Shown: positions 17,625-26,377, numbered from the stretch's first letter. The stretch is 64,000 bases of DNA from Cognaticolwellia sediminilitoris (GCA_002104535.1 NBOG01000003.1:186001-250000), one strand, 5' to 3'. The notes: generated by a model from the sequence alone, not told the origin. Numbers and translations are program-made.

Positions 17625-17996
17625 TTAGATAGGGTCGATGAAAGAATAAGCATCGGTAATGCCTAATAAATCAAGTACAGCAACTACGATCAATACCGTA
17701 AATATAGTGCCAACAATGCCACTTCCTGCTGGGGCGTCATTAATTTGCATATTTAACTGAGAAAGTTCAGCACTAGTCAGGTTGTTAATACGGTTTTTTG
17801 CATCTGCAGAAGATACACCAAGTGCAACTAACTGTTGTTGTACTTCATCACTATCAACCATAGATAAAATTTGTTGTTTAGTGATTGCACTACGCTGTTG
17901 CTCTATAACAACAGAAGAACTAACATTGCCGGCCATTGATGTTATTGGTAGCGAACTAGTAAGAAGCGCTGCAAATATCATGATCAAATTTTTCAT
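17625..17996 (-). CDS. PA2779-like small membrane protein, partner of the C39-type peptidase
   Basis: 123 residues with a signal peptide (about 1-22, ending ITSMA), a central helical region (ITKQQILSMVDSDEVQQQL, ALGVSSADAKNRINNL) and one C-terminal membrane helix (GIVGTIFTVLIVVAVLDLLG) before a short polar end. The layout and the LSMVDSDEVQQQLVALGV block fit the PA2779 family. It is the first gene of the pair with the peptidase 5 bp downstream; it may be the peptidase's substrate or membrane partner, which is inference from constant pairing in other genomes. Confidence 0.75.
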   Translation of the reverse strand: MKNLIMIFAALLTSSLPITSMAGNVSSSVVIEQQRSAITKQQILSMVDSDEVQQQLVALGVSSADAKNRINNLTSAELSQLNMQINDAPAGSGIVGTIFTVLIVVAVLDLLGITDAYSFIDPI

Positions 17997-18511
17997 TATA
18001 ATTCCTTATGAATTAAGCTTGTTAAGTTCAAACACCACGTTAATCGTTTAATATGAGTTATTACGCAATTCAAATGATGTGATAATTTTATTATCGTGTG
18101 GAAGATTAACACAGTCTGCTAACTTTAGGTCTATCTATTATTTTAATTCGGCAAACTGATTTTAAACAATTTCAGGGCTTTAGTTGCATGTTAGTAGTGC
18201 TTCTTCCTTGTAAATTTCAAATTTATTCAATTTATATACTTAATTTATTATACGAATACTCGACAAAGGTAGTTGAGATCATGCATATCGCTAACATTTA
18301 ACTTTTACCTACTATTTTATCGTATTCCTATTGTTCCTCTAGCTTGAAGCTTTTAAGCAATTTATTTACACGAGCAGTATTCTAGTCATTTTATTCAATA
18401 GTCTTATACGTTAATATACAAATCAAACGCGCGTTTTAATCTTTTTTAAACGGCTTAATTTTATTGCATAAGTCACACTTTATCTTTATCACATTTTCCA
18501 TAGGTAATTAC
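17997..18511. other. Intergenic region between the PA2779-like gene and moxR
   Basis: About 500 bp between divergent genes. Apart from the GC palindrome at 18425-18436 I see no RNA gene or repeat. An in-frame TTG at 18464 would extend MoxR by 16 residues but has no ribosome-binding site. Confidence 0.6.
18425..18436. promoter_or_regulatory. Palindrome upstream of moxR, possible operator
   Basis: AAACGCGCGTTT is a perfect 12-bp palindrome in a very AT-rich setting, 76 bp before the MoxR ATG. Symmetric GC-core sites like this often bind dimeric repressors; no known consensus is matched with certainty. Confidence 0.35.
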
Positions 18512-19345
18512 ATGTTTAACAGTACTGAAAATTACATCGCCTCTGATGACCTTCGTTTAGCCGTTAATGCAGCTATCGCATTAGAAAAGCCACTTTTGAT
18601 TAAAGGTGAACCTGGTACAGGTAAAACTCAGTTAGCTGAAGAGCTTGCTAAGTCATTAAACTGTCAGTTAATTCAATGGCACATTAAGTCTACAACTAAA
18701 GCTCAGCAAGGTTTATATGAGTATGATGCTGTTTCTCGATTACGTGATAGCCAATTAGGTGATGCTCGAGTTAATGATATTGGTAATTACATTGTTAAAG
18801 GTAAGTTATGGCACGCATTTGAAGCTGACCAAAGACCGATATTATTGATTGATGAAATTGATAAAGCAGACATTGAATTTCCTAACGATTTGCTTCAAGA
18901 ACTAGATAAAATGGAGTTTTTTGTTTATGAAACTCAGCAAGTTGTAAAAGCGAAACAACGACCGATCATCATTATTACTTCAAATAATGAAAAAGAACTG
19001 CCAGACGCATTTCTGCGACGCTGTTTTTTCCATTACATAAAGTTTCCAAGCAAAACTGAAATGGAACAGATCATCGAAGTTCATCATCCAAATGTTAAAC
19101 AAGACCTGCTTAAACAAACACTTGAAGTATTTTTTGAGTTGAGAGAATTAAAAGGGATTACGAAAAAGCCTTCAACGTCTGAACTTATCGATTGGCTGAA
19201 ACTCCTTATTGCGGATGATGTTTCTCAAGAAGTATTGCTGGATAAGGACTCTGATATTATTCCACTTTTTGGGGCACTATTAAAGAATGAGCAAGATGTT
19301 TCCTTACTAGAAAAGCTCGCTTTTATGAGCAGAAGAAACAGGTAA
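18512..19345 (+). CDS. MoxR-type AAA+ ATPase
   Basis: 277 residues from the ATG at 18512, which follows TAGGTAATTAC. Walker A is GEPGTGKT (32-39), Walker B ILLIDE (110-115), and sensor 1 lies in PIIIITSNNEKELPDAFLRR with the arginine finger region. MoxR ATPases act as chaperones that, with a VWA-domain partner, insert cofactors or activate protein complexes. The VWA gene starts 7 bp downstream and belongs to the same operon. No dehydrogenase or gas-vesicle target is close, so the client is unknown. Confidence 0.88.
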   Translation: MFNSTENYIASDDLRLAVNAAIALEKPLLIKGEPGTGKTQLAEELAKSLNCQLIQWHIKSTTKAQQGLYEYDAVSRLRDSQLGDARVNDIGNYIVKGKLWHAFEADQRPILLIDEIDKADIEFPNDLLQELDKMEFFVYETQQVVKAKQRPIIIITSNNEKELPDAFLRRCFFHYIKFPSKTEMEQIIEVHHPNVKQDLLKQTLEVFFELRELKGITKKPSTSELIDWLKLLIADDVSQEVLLDKDSDIIPLFGALLKNEQDVSLLEKLAFMSRRNR

Positions 19346-19352
19346 TAGTCTC

Positions 19353-20525
19353 GTGTTTATAGATTTTTTTCTCACCCTTAAAAAACATAAAATTCCGTGC
19401 AGCTTACGTGAACTTTTAGACTTAATTGCGTTAATTAAAACAGATATTATTTTTGCTGATGTAGACGCTTTTTATAATCTTGCTAAAGTAGTGATGGTTA
19501 AAGACGAAGTCCATTATGACAAATATGATAGGGCATTTGCCGAGTATTTTGAAGGTATAGAGCAAATAGATATTTTTGATACCGTGCTACCTGATGACTG
19601 GTTAAGAAAAGAATTTGAAAAACATTTAAGTAAAGAAGAACAGGAACAACTAAAATCGCTAGGAGGCCTTGATGAGTTAATGAATACTTTAAAAAAGCGA
19701 CTTGAAGAACAAAAAGAGCGCCACGCTGGCGGAAATAAATGGGTTGGCACTGGTGGCACTTCACCTTTTGGTGCCTATGGATACAACCCCGAAGGGATTA
19801 GAGTAGGGCAAGATAAAAACCGCAATAACAGCGCAGTAAAAGTTTGGGACAAACGTGAATTTAAAAACTTTGATCAAGACCGTGAATTAGGCTCTCGCAA
19901 CATTAAATTGGCATTGAAAAAATTGAGAAAATTTGCCCGAACTGGCGCCAGTGAAAAGCTTGATATAAATACCACAATTAGTTCAACGGCTAAAAATGGT
20001 GGCTTGCTTGATGTGCATATGGAACCTGAGCGGCATAACGCAGTAAAGGTGTTAATGTTTTTCGATATTGGTGGCTCAATGGATGAATATATTCATACTT
20101 GCGAAGAATTATTCACTGCAGCGCATAGCGAGTTCAAACATTTAGAGTTTTTTTATTTCCATAACTGTTTATATGAAAAAGTTTGGCGAGATAACCAAAG
20201 ACGTCATAGCGAGACTGTTGATTTAGAAGAAATAATTAGAACATTTGGCGCTGACTACAAGGTAATTTTTGTTGGTGACGCTACTATGGGTCCATACGAA
20301 ATTGTTGCTCCAGGTGGCAGTGTTGAACACTGGAATGAAAAGCCAGGCAGCGATCATATGAATAGATTAACGAGTCATTTCAACAAAGTAGCCTGGTTAA
20401 ATCCCCAACCTGAACTGCATTGGTCTTACTATCACTCCATAGATATTATTAAGCAATTAATCGGCAACAAAATGTATCCTTTAACCGTCGATGGAATAGG
20501 GCGTGCAATTAAGGAATTGAGTTAG
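19353..20525 (+). CDS. VWA-domain protein, MoxR partner (COG3825 type)
   Basis: 390 residues from a GTG start 7 bp after the MoxR stop. The N-terminal half is helical and charged (KEEQEQLKSLGG, MNTLKKRLEEQKERH), followed by a Gly-rich linker. The C-terminal von Willebrand A domain carries the MIDAS motif FFDIGGSMDEY (Asp238 to Ser242) and the later segments VIFVGDATMGPYEI and WLNPQPELHW. The DxGGS form is usual for this family, which replaces the DxSxS of classical VWA domains. It should work with the MoxR ATPase as a metal-dependent adaptor for an unknown target. Confidence 0.87.
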   Translation: MFIDFFLTLKKHKIPCSLRELLDLIALIKTDIIFADVDAFYNLAKVVMVKDEVHYDKYDRAFAEYFEGIEQIDIFDTVLPDDWLRKEFEKHLSKEEQEQLKSLGGLDELMNTLKKRLEEQKERHAGGNKWVGTGGTSPFGAYGYNPEGIRVGQDKNRNNSAVKVWDKREFKNFDQDRELGSRNIKLALKKLRKFARTGASEKLDINTTISSTAKNGGLLDVHMEPERHNAVKVLMFFDIGGSMDEYIHTCEELFTAAHSEFKHLEFFYFHNCLYEKVWRDNQRRHSETVDLEEIIRTFGADYKVIFVGDATMGPYEIVAPGGSVEHWNEKPGSDHMNRLTSHFNKVAWLNPQPELHWSYYHSIDIIKQLIGNKMYPLTVDGIGRAIKELS

Positions 20526-20599
20526 TTGGTATCAATATAAAGACTTAACATCGTAATTGTTTTAATAGTTAATACTGAAAAATTAAATATTTTAAAGTT

Positions 20600-21355
20600 T
20601 TAAAACTTAGGTTTATTAACTTTATATTTTGTGTAAATAGCTTCTATCGTACCGCTTTCGTTAAGTTCTTCTATGATGTTATTAACTTTAAATTTAAGTT
20701 CTTCATCTTTAAAGGCCATGTGAGAATAAACGTCAGGCCATAAATAATGTACTTCAAATTCATTTTGGTCGATATTTTGATCATAATACTTATTTTTTAA
20801 GTCATACCAAAAGATATTTATATCTCCAATTCTGACTTGTTTTGCACCTGATAACATTAAATGTGTGGTTTTATTTGGGTGAGCATATTCATTATAGCGT
20901 GTATTTGAAGATGCCATTTTTTTGTAAGATTCACCAAGTAACTCTGTTGCTCCTTGATAGGCTGCGATTGATTTATTTTGAAGATCTGCTATTGAATTAA
21001 GGCTAATATTTGCACTTTTTCTGGTGATAGCGACATCTCTGTATCGAAACAATGGCACGGATAAGAACGCATTGACCTTCGACTCAGGAAAAATATTACA
21101 GGCAACATCAATAGATTTTCCGTAGTTGATTTCATGCAGTACACGATGGTTACTCATAAAAATATAACGAACTTTATATTCTGGGAGTTGATTAAAGATT
21201 TCATCAATAATATCTATAAAAATACCTTTTTTACCATCCTCAATAAAAAAAGGCGGAAAGTTTCCGACACCAATATTTAACACCCGCGTAGCAGAGGAGC
21301 TTGTAGACGTTACAATCAGTATTGATAAGAAAATATATGTAAATATTTTTAACAT
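20600..21355 (-). CDS. Periplasmic solute-binding protein, bacterial family 3 type
   Basis: 251 residues with a Sec signal (about 1-23) and a family 3 periplasmic binding fold: VLNIGVGNFPPFFIEDGKKG at the start, then FIDIIDEIFNQLP, SIAAYQGATELLGESYKK and a final helix LNESGTIEAIYTKYK. Binding proteins of this group recognise polar amino acids or act as sensor-like orphans. No ABC permease or ATPase gene accompanies it, so it may be an orphan involved in sensing. It converges on the VWA gene and its start lies close to a predicted promoter for the divergent nitrilase gene. Confidence 0.85.
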   Translation of the reverse strand: MLKIFTYIFLSILIVTSTSSSATRVLNIGVGNFPPFFIEDGKKGIFIDIIDEIFNQLPEYKVRYIFMSNHRVLHEINYGKSIDVACNIFPESKVNAFLSVPLFRYRDVAITRKSANISLNSIADLQNKSIAAYQGATELLGESYKKMASSNTRYNEYAHPNKTTHLMLSGAKQVRIGDINIFWYDLKNKYYDQNIDQNEFEVHYLWPDVYSHMAFKDEELKFKVNNIIEELNESGTIEAIYTKYKVNKPKF

Positions 21356-21497
21356 AAGTGGGAAAATGATTAAAAAGCAATCTTCATATAATGGTGCAAG
21401 ATGTAATAAAATACAAGAATTGTATCGATTAATTAAACGCGTAAACAGGGAACATCTTGTTATTTTTCCTAACTTTATATTCGCAATTAAAAACAGG

Positions 21498-21503
21498 TAT
21501 AAT
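21498..21503 (+). promoter_or_regulatory. -10 element candidate for the nitrilase-like gene
   Basis: TATAAT in the context GGTATAATG, about 62 bp before the ATG at 21565. The matching -35 region is weak. A second TATAAT occurs at 21387-21392. Confidence 0.35.
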
Positions 21504-21564
21504 GAAGTTTTACGAGACTCGTTTTTAGGGCACTCAACAATACTAATTCACTTGGAACTTAATC

Positions 21565-22443
21565 ATGTCAGTTGCTGATGCTCAGTTTTCTAAAAATATA
21601 AATACCCATATATTCGACAAAAATAATATTCCACAAACAACTAACGTGGCGATATTTGCGACTTATAAATCAAACCAATCAGCCATTGATGATGTTTGTT
21701 TTTACATCGAGAATAATCTCAGCGATATTATTCAACTACCTGAATTATTTTTTGTTGAAGATAAATCTTTGACTCAAGATGCTAAAACATTTATCGAAAT
21801 AGAAAAATTAAGTAATAGCTTAGTTCAACAAGTTAGTGAGGTATTAAGACCTTTCCAATATGTCTGCACTAGTTTAATTATTGAAGGTGCTCATCAAGCA
21901 GTGTTAATCAATGATAAGGGCCTGCTTGCAACGCAGAAACAAATTAATCAATGTAGCAGGTATCTTTGGACTGATTTAGACCATGAAATAAAAATCACCC
22001 ACTTGCCATTAGAACAAGGAAATATCACCATTTGTATGTTAACGGGTGACGATGCTCTAGATTCTGATCTAGTCACTAAAGCGGCTGCACAAGGTATACA
22101 CACACTATTAGTACCTTTTGATATTCAAGCCCCTCATGATTTTGAGTTAAGCTTTTTAACGCAAGCTGCTGCAAATAGGATTTGTATCGTTGCAGCGAGC
22201 AGAGAAAAGTCTTTTGCCATTGAAAGTGCATCTGAAAATAATGCGATGAAACGTAAGCCGAAACAATTTAAATCCACTGGATTAATCATTAACTTGCCAA
22301 CAGAAACAAGTTTAATTAAACAAATTTCCTTAGGGAAAGTTAAAAATCAAGTTGATAGCCTATTAGTAAAACATCAACAAGGTAAAATCACTAAAGCCTT
22401 ATTATTCCCTATTGCCGCCTGCTATAAAGTCAATCAAGAATAA
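21565..22443 (+). CDS. Carbon-nitrogen hydrolase (nitrilase superfamily)-like protein
   Basis: 292 residues. The nitrilase catalytic triad can be placed as Glu60 (IQLPELFF), Lys125 (LATQKQI) and Cys157 (NITICMLTGDD), with the usual GxxxLLVPF strand after the cysteine (GIHTLLVPFDI). Spacing fits the family, but surrounding motifs are divergent: there is no CYDxRFPE, and the lysine lacks the KxHL context. It probably hydrolyses a C-N bond of an amide in the cytoplasm, if active. No neighbour indicates the substrate. The family call is good; activity is less sure. Confidence 0.72.
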   Translation: MSVADAQFSKNINTHIFDKNNIPQTTNVAIFATYKSNQSAIDDVCFYIENNLSDIIQLPELFFVEDKSLTQDAKTFIEIEKLSNSLVQQVSEVLRPFQYVCTSLIIEGAHQAVLINDKGLLATQKQINQCSRYLWTDLDHEIKITHLPLEQGNITICMLTGDDALDSDLVTKAAAQGIHTLLVPFDIQAPHDFELSFLTQAAANRICIVAASREKSFAIESASENNAMKRKPKQFKSTGLIINLPTETSLIKQISLGKVKNQVDSLLVKHQQGKITKALLFPIAACYKVNQE

Positions 22444-22945
22444 TTAAAATTGAGCCATAAAAGCAATGCTTTCAGTAAACCTCAAGCAATAGATAAAATA
22501 AATCTGTAACACCTAAAATTACTTACCTAATTGTACATATACACAATATAGCAATTTCTCGCTTAATAACTGGTTATAAATCAATCAAATATGTAGTTGA
22601 TTAACTGCTCAACACAGTTGATACTAAATCAATATTAAGAGTAGGGACGTTAGATAGCACGGATGTATTCTGCTCGATATATTCAAGTTTTTTCAGAATT
22701 TAAGTCACTATATCTGAAACAAGAAATTGGCTTGTTAATTTGTAATTTACCTGTGCGCTTTTTATACAGCTAGTCTGCTAACATTAAAAATTGAGCGAGG
22801 AATTCTTGTAAATATTGGTATTAATTAATGCTAATACGTTAAGCATATGCTTACGAGTATCCAAGTTTGGTGGCATGTAAGTCATGCTAAATTAGTTGAA
22901 TATAATAATTAAAATAACTCAACAAAATAAATTTTAGGGAAAAAT
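22444..22945. other. Intergenic region upstream of the CPBP protease
   Basis: About 500 AT-rich bases with no supported gene. It contains the palindrome at 22840-22853 and presumably the promoter of the CPBP gene. No RNA gene or terminator was recognised. Confidence 0.6.
22840..22853. promoter_or_regulatory. 14-bp palindrome upstream of the CPBP gene
   Basis: TAAGCATATGCTTA is perfectly symmetric and sits 92 bp before the ATG. It could be an operator, but palindromes of this AT content also arise by chance. Confidence 0.3.
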
Positions 22946-23632
22946 ATGCATTATTTAGAAATGTTATTAATTGGAATACTGGTATTTTTTCCATTGATTG
23001 ATGTGATCAACGCAAAGTTTAAATCACAATCTAAAAATATAGAATTTATTAAAATTTCTATTTCTCTTTGGATACCAACGATATTTTTACTCTACCTATA
23101 TTATGCAAATATACTTTCTGTGGCATCCATTCCTTATAAAGTTACAGATAGTTGGCAAAATATATTAGCTATTTCTCTGATTATAATAGCAATTTCTTAC
23201 CTTATTTTATTGATAAAATCGATAACTGAGAACAAAGAGCAAAAGCAAGAAGTCGCTAAAAATTTCGCTTCATTTATTGATATTTTACCTGAAACAAAAA
23301 AACAATTACTTGTATTTACCTTGATCCTATCTGTATCTGCAGGAGTATGTGAGGAAATTATATTTCGTGGTTATTTATTTCCATTGCTAGATGGTTATAT
23401 TGGCCCAGTAGGCGCAGTGATTATCAGTAGTATTGTTTTTGGACTTTGGCATATTTACTTAGGATGGAACGAAGTACTCAGGACCAGCATTATGGGAGCT
23501 ATATTCTGTGGTGTTTACCTATTCACCGGTAATATTATTATTCCTATAATTTTACATATATTTATTGATGTTTATAGCGGGGTTTTATGCTATTTCGCAA
23601 TGAAAAAATCGCCAATCCTAATCGGTAAGTAA
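22946..23632 (+). CDS. CPBP-family intramembrane glutamic protease (Abi/CAAX type)
   Basis: 228 residues and about seven membrane segments. The catalytic signature is intact: CEEIIFRGYLF with Glu136-Glu137 and Arg141, then FGLWHIYLGW with the first conserved His, and LHIFIDVYSG with the second His and Asp. CPBP proteases (Rce1-like) cleave within membranes; in bacteria many are linked to peptide maturation or self-protection against bacteriocins. No bacteriocin-like gene was found next to it. A GGGAAAAAT stretch precedes the ATG, and a long stem-loop follows the stop by 18 bp. Confidence 0.87.
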   Translation: MHYLEMLLIGILVFFPLIDVINAKFKSQSKNIEFIKISISLWIPTIFLLYLYYANILSVASIPYKVTDSWQNILAISLIIIAISYLILLIKSITENKEQKQEVAKNFASFIDILPETKKQLLVFTLILSVSAGVCEEIIFRGYLFPLLDGYIGPVGAVIISSIVFGLWHIYLGWNEVLRTSIMGAIFCGVYLFTGNIIIPIILHIFIDVYSGVLCYFAMKKSPILIGK

Positions 23633-23650
23633 CTAAATGCGCGATAGATT

Positions 23651-23687
23651 CAGTGACATAGCTTTTATTATTAAGGTTATGTCACTG
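23651..23687 (+). terminator. Long stem-loop after the CPBP gene, terminator-like without T-run
   Basis: Arms CAGTGACATAGCTTT and AAGGTTATGTCACTG pair over 15 positions with two G-U pairs and a 7-nt loop. The position right after a stop codon suggests a 3' end structure, but the expected T-tract is absent. Confidence 0.45.
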
Positions 23688-23928
23688 ATAGTCTGTATTA
23701 ACTATTCAAGAAACCCAATTTAAAGCAATCAGTAAGCACAAATAATATTCGACTGTCTTTTTATAATCAAATTTAAAATAGAATACCTCAACAATTAGTG
23801 CGCTTAGTCGAACATTTCATTTAACCAGACTTGTCCGACACCTACCATTCTACGTTTTAACAATTATTGTCTCTGTAAAATAAATAGCCCAAACTAACAG
23901 CATGATAAAAAATAAAAGAAGCCAAAAC

Positions 23929-23942
23929 TTGAGCTAGATCAT
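23929..23942. promoter_or_regulatory. FNR/Anr-like box upstream of the cytochrome-usp-MBL cluster
   Basis: TTGAGCTAGATCAT matches eight of ten fixed bases of the FNR consensus TTGAT-N4-ATCAA. It lies 82 bp before the cytochrome ATG. A TAAAAC hexamer starts about 29 bases beyond the centre, as for a class II activated promoter, and a TATAAC follows further on. Oxygen-responsive control fits the genes but is a prediction. Confidence 0.45.
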
Positions 23943-24024
23943 AAAGCTTGCCGGTAAGTACAGTAAAACTAAATGTATAACCTACAATTTTAATAACTAC
24001 TGTTAATATTTATTTGGTGAAAAT

Positions 24025-24483
24025 ATGAAATATTTAAAGTTATCTATAATCGTGATTTTTTCTGGCACTATGATTGGCTGTGATTTGGGACCTGAATCCC
24101 CGAGAGGCTTTAGTCTACCAGAAGGAAATAGTAATGAAGGTAAACTTGTGCTGTTAAAGTACCAGTGCTTAGCATGTCACAACATAGAAGGATTGGAGCC
24201 GCCAATTGGCTTAGTAAACAACCCTAAAATAAATGTTCGCCTCGGTGGTAAATTAACCAAGGTTAAGACTTATGCTGACTTACTGACCTCAGTAATTAAC
24301 CCTTCACATAAATTAGCACGTGGCTACAAGCTCGACTCCATCCAACAAGACGGTGTTTCTAAAATGACTAATTATAATGATGTCATGACTGTTTCAGAGT
24401 TAGTAGATTTAGTGACATTTTTACAATCAAATTATGTACTAATTCCTTTTAGAAGAGAAAATTATCAACATTATGGATATTAA
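24025..24483 (+). CDS. Lipoprotein c-type cytochrome
   Basis: 152 residues. The signal ends in the lipobox MIGC (Cys19) and the haem-binding motif CLACH follows at 48-52 in KYQCLACHNIEG. Downstream methionines in KMTNYNDVMTV could supply the axial ligand. The protein would be a membrane-anchored monohaem electron carrier in the periplasm. It precedes a universal stress protein and a beta-CASP metallo-beta-lactamase on the same strand with 42- and 55-bp gaps. The upstream FNR-like box suggests expression at low oxygen. No oxidase or reductase gene is adjacent. Confidence 0.85.
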   Translation: MKYLKLSIIVIFSGTMIGCDLGPESPRGFSLPEGNSNEGKLVLLKYQCLACHNIEGLEPPIGLVNNPKINVRLGGKLTKVKTYADLLTSVINPSHKLARGYKLDSIQQDGVSKMTNYNDVMTVSELVDLVTFLQSNYVLIPFRRENYQHYGY

Positions 24484-24525
24484 TTAATACTTGGCCTTTT
24501 CAAGTTAAAATTAGGAGAAAAGAAT

Positions 24526-24966
24526 ATGAGTAACAATTTATATTTGGTCGCCATTGATGGCAGTGAATGGGGTTATCGCGCAGTTGATATGGCTGTTAAC
24601 TTAGCAAAACAAACACAGGCTAGGTTAAAGATATTAACGGTTGTAGATTGGTCATATTTACAACAACCAATGATCCTGGAAGGGGGGAGTCTGCCAATAT
24701 TAGATAAAGAGGTAGAAGAAAATAATATCACCGCCAGAATATTAACGCCAATAGTAGAAAAATACAAAAGCAATGACGTGGAGCTTAGTACTGAATTAAT
24801 TTGGGGTAATCCGTGCGATGAAATCAACCAACAAGTTCAAGAGTTAAACGCAACCATGCTATTTGTCGGGCGACACGGCAGCTCTCGAGTTGTTGATATT
24901 TTACTTGGAGGTGTAGCTAATAAGTTAGCTCATATGGTTAATATACCTCTGGTATTGGTACCATAA
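24526..24966 (+). CDS. Universal stress protein, UspA family
   Basis: 146 residues of a single Usp domain. It starts YLVAIDGSEWGYRAVDMAVN and ends with the ATP-type binding motif FVGRHGSSRVVDILLGGVAN followed by KLAHMVNIPLVLVP, i.e. the G-2x-G-9x-G(S/T)-like pattern is largely kept. UspA proteins accumulate on growth arrest or oxygen limitation. AGGAGAAAAGAAT precedes the ATG. It sits between the cytochrome and the metallo-beta-lactamase genes and is probably cotranscribed with both. Confidence 0.92.
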   Translation: MSNNLYLVAIDGSEWGYRAVDMAVNLAKQTQARLKILTVVDWSYLQQPMILEGGSLPILDKEVEENNITARILTPIVEKYKSNDVELSTELIWGNPCDEINQQVQELNATMLFVGRHGSSRVVDILLGGVANKLAHMVNIPLVLVP

Positions 24967-25021
24967 AGTAATTAGTTAGCGTCAACTGAGTTATGTAGCT
25001 TGCGTATTATAAGGATTTTTA

Positions 25022-26377
25022 ATGAATATTACATTTTTAGGAGGCACAGGGACCGTAACCGGATCAAAATATTTGGTAGCAACCAGTACCACCAAAATTT
25101 TAGTCGATTGCGGATTGTATCAAGGCTATAAATGGTTACGCGAAAGAAATAGAGAGCCATTGCCATTTAACTTGAAAGAATTAGACGCTATTGTACTAAC
25201 TCATGCACACTTAGACCATTCAGGTTTTATCCCTGCGCTTTATAAACAAGGTTATCGTGGTCCTGTTTATACTCATCATGCAACGGCTAGCTTATGCACC
25301 ATCTTGTTGGTAGATAGTGGACATATTCAAGAAGATGACGCCAAGTTTTATGGCAAACATAAGATTAGTCGTCATAAAAATCCTGAGCCGTTATATGACA
25401 AAGCTACCGCACAAGCTTCTTTATCTCTTTTTCAGCCAGTTAATTTTGAAGAAACATTTTCGATAGGAGATATTGAAGTCTATTTACAAAGTGTTGGACA
25501 CATATTAGGTGCTGCTAGTGTAATTTTAAGTGCAGATGGCAAGCATGTTGGCTTCTCAGGTGATGTTGGCCGAAGTAATGATAGTATTATGTATCCGCCA
25601 AAACCGTTACCCGCTTTAGATTTATTAATGCTCGAATCAACGTATGGTAACCGACTTCACGATAAAGAGTCACCTCTGGATCAACTCGCTGACATTGTTA
25701 ATACAATGGCTAAAAAGGGCGGTGCACTGTTAATTCCAAGCTTTGCTGTTGGTCGAACAGAATCAATACTTCATCTACTCGCCACCTTAATTAAAAAGGA
25801 AATGATCCCCAAATTACCCATTTTTCTTGATAGTCCTATGGCGATAAATGTGTTTGATATTTACTGTCAATATTCTGAATTAAATCGACTAAGTAAAGAC
25901 GATTGCCTCGAGATATCAAGTATTGCATCGTTCACTAAAACTGTAGATCAATCTAAAGAGTTATCTGAATTACGAGTGCCTCATATTATTATTGCAGGCA
26001 GTGGTATGGCGACTGGAGGAAGAATTCTACATCATATGAAGCGTTTATTGGGGGATTATCGTACAACTATTTTATTTACCGGATATCTTTCTGGCGGCAC
26101 CAGAGGAGCTAAGATGTTGGCAGGGCAAAATACGGTAAAAATACATGGAAAATGGTGGCCAGTAAAAGCAGACGTTGAAGTATTACACGGTTTGTCAGGT
26201 CATGGTGATTATCAGGAGATCACGCAATGGTTACAATCATCGAATTTACATAAAAAAACCAAAATACGTTTGGTTCATGGTGAGCCTGATGCTAGCGAAG
26301 CAATGCGTGATCACCTAAAACAACATACTCACTTTGATCCAGAAGTTGCGAGTTATCATGAAATATTGCGGTTGTAG
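25022..26377 (+). CDS. Beta-CASP metallo-beta-lactamase fold RNase-like protein
   Basis: 451 residues. The MBL metal motif HAHLDHSG starts at His61. The fold begins ITFLGGTGTVTGSKYLV and continues with SVGHILGAASVIL and FSGDVGRSND. The beta-CASP insert follows (LIPSFAVGRTESIL, MATGGRILHH) and the last motif is VLHGLSGHGDYQEI and VHGEPDA. This is the CPSF/YSH1-like group annotated as RNA-processing exonucleases or MBL-fold hydrolases. In many gammaproteobacteria this gene is found with usp and anaerobic-response genes; a ribonuclease function here is inferred from family only. Confidence 0.88.
   Translation: MNITFLGGTGTVTGSKYLVATSTTKILVDCGLYQGYKWLRERNREPLPFNLKELDAIVLTHAHLDHSGFIPALYKQGYRGPVYTHHATASLCTILLVDSGHIQEDDAKFYGKHKISRHKNPEPLYDKATAQASLSLFQPVNFEETFSIGDIEVYLQSVGHILGAASVILSADGKHVGFSGDVGRSNDSIMYPPKPLPALDLLMLESTYGNRLHDKESPLDQLADIVNTMAKKGGALLIPSFAVGRTESILHLLATLIKKEMIPKLPIFLDSPMAINVFDIYCQYSELNRLSKDDCLEISSIASFTKTVDQSKELSELRVPHIIIAGSGMATGGRILHHMKRLLGDYRTTILFTGYLSGGTRGAKMLAGQNTVKIHGKWWPVKADVEVLHGLSGHGDYQEITQWLQSSNLHKKTKIRLVHGEPDASEAMRDHLKQHTHFDPEVASYHEILRL

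Larger units (their letters stand above)
23633..24024. other. Intergenic region with stem-loop and FNR-like box
   Basis: About 390 bp between the CPBP gene and the cytochrome gene. It holds a strong stem-loop near its left end (23651-23687) and an FNR/Anr-like site near its right end (23929-23942). Nothing else was recognised. Confidence 0.6.

Noticed and set aside
19498-19764. Two overlapping minus-strand frames inside the VWA gene
   Set aside because: Both lie wholly within a strongly supported gene, in antisense, with low-complexity Ser/Cys/Leu-rich products; they are shadows.
21366-21578. 70-codon plus-strand frame between the solute-binding and nitrilase genes
   Set aside because: It has a passable ribosome-binding stretch, but it overlaps the nitrilase start, covers the region needed for two divergent promoters (including a TATAAT) and shows no recognisable motif.
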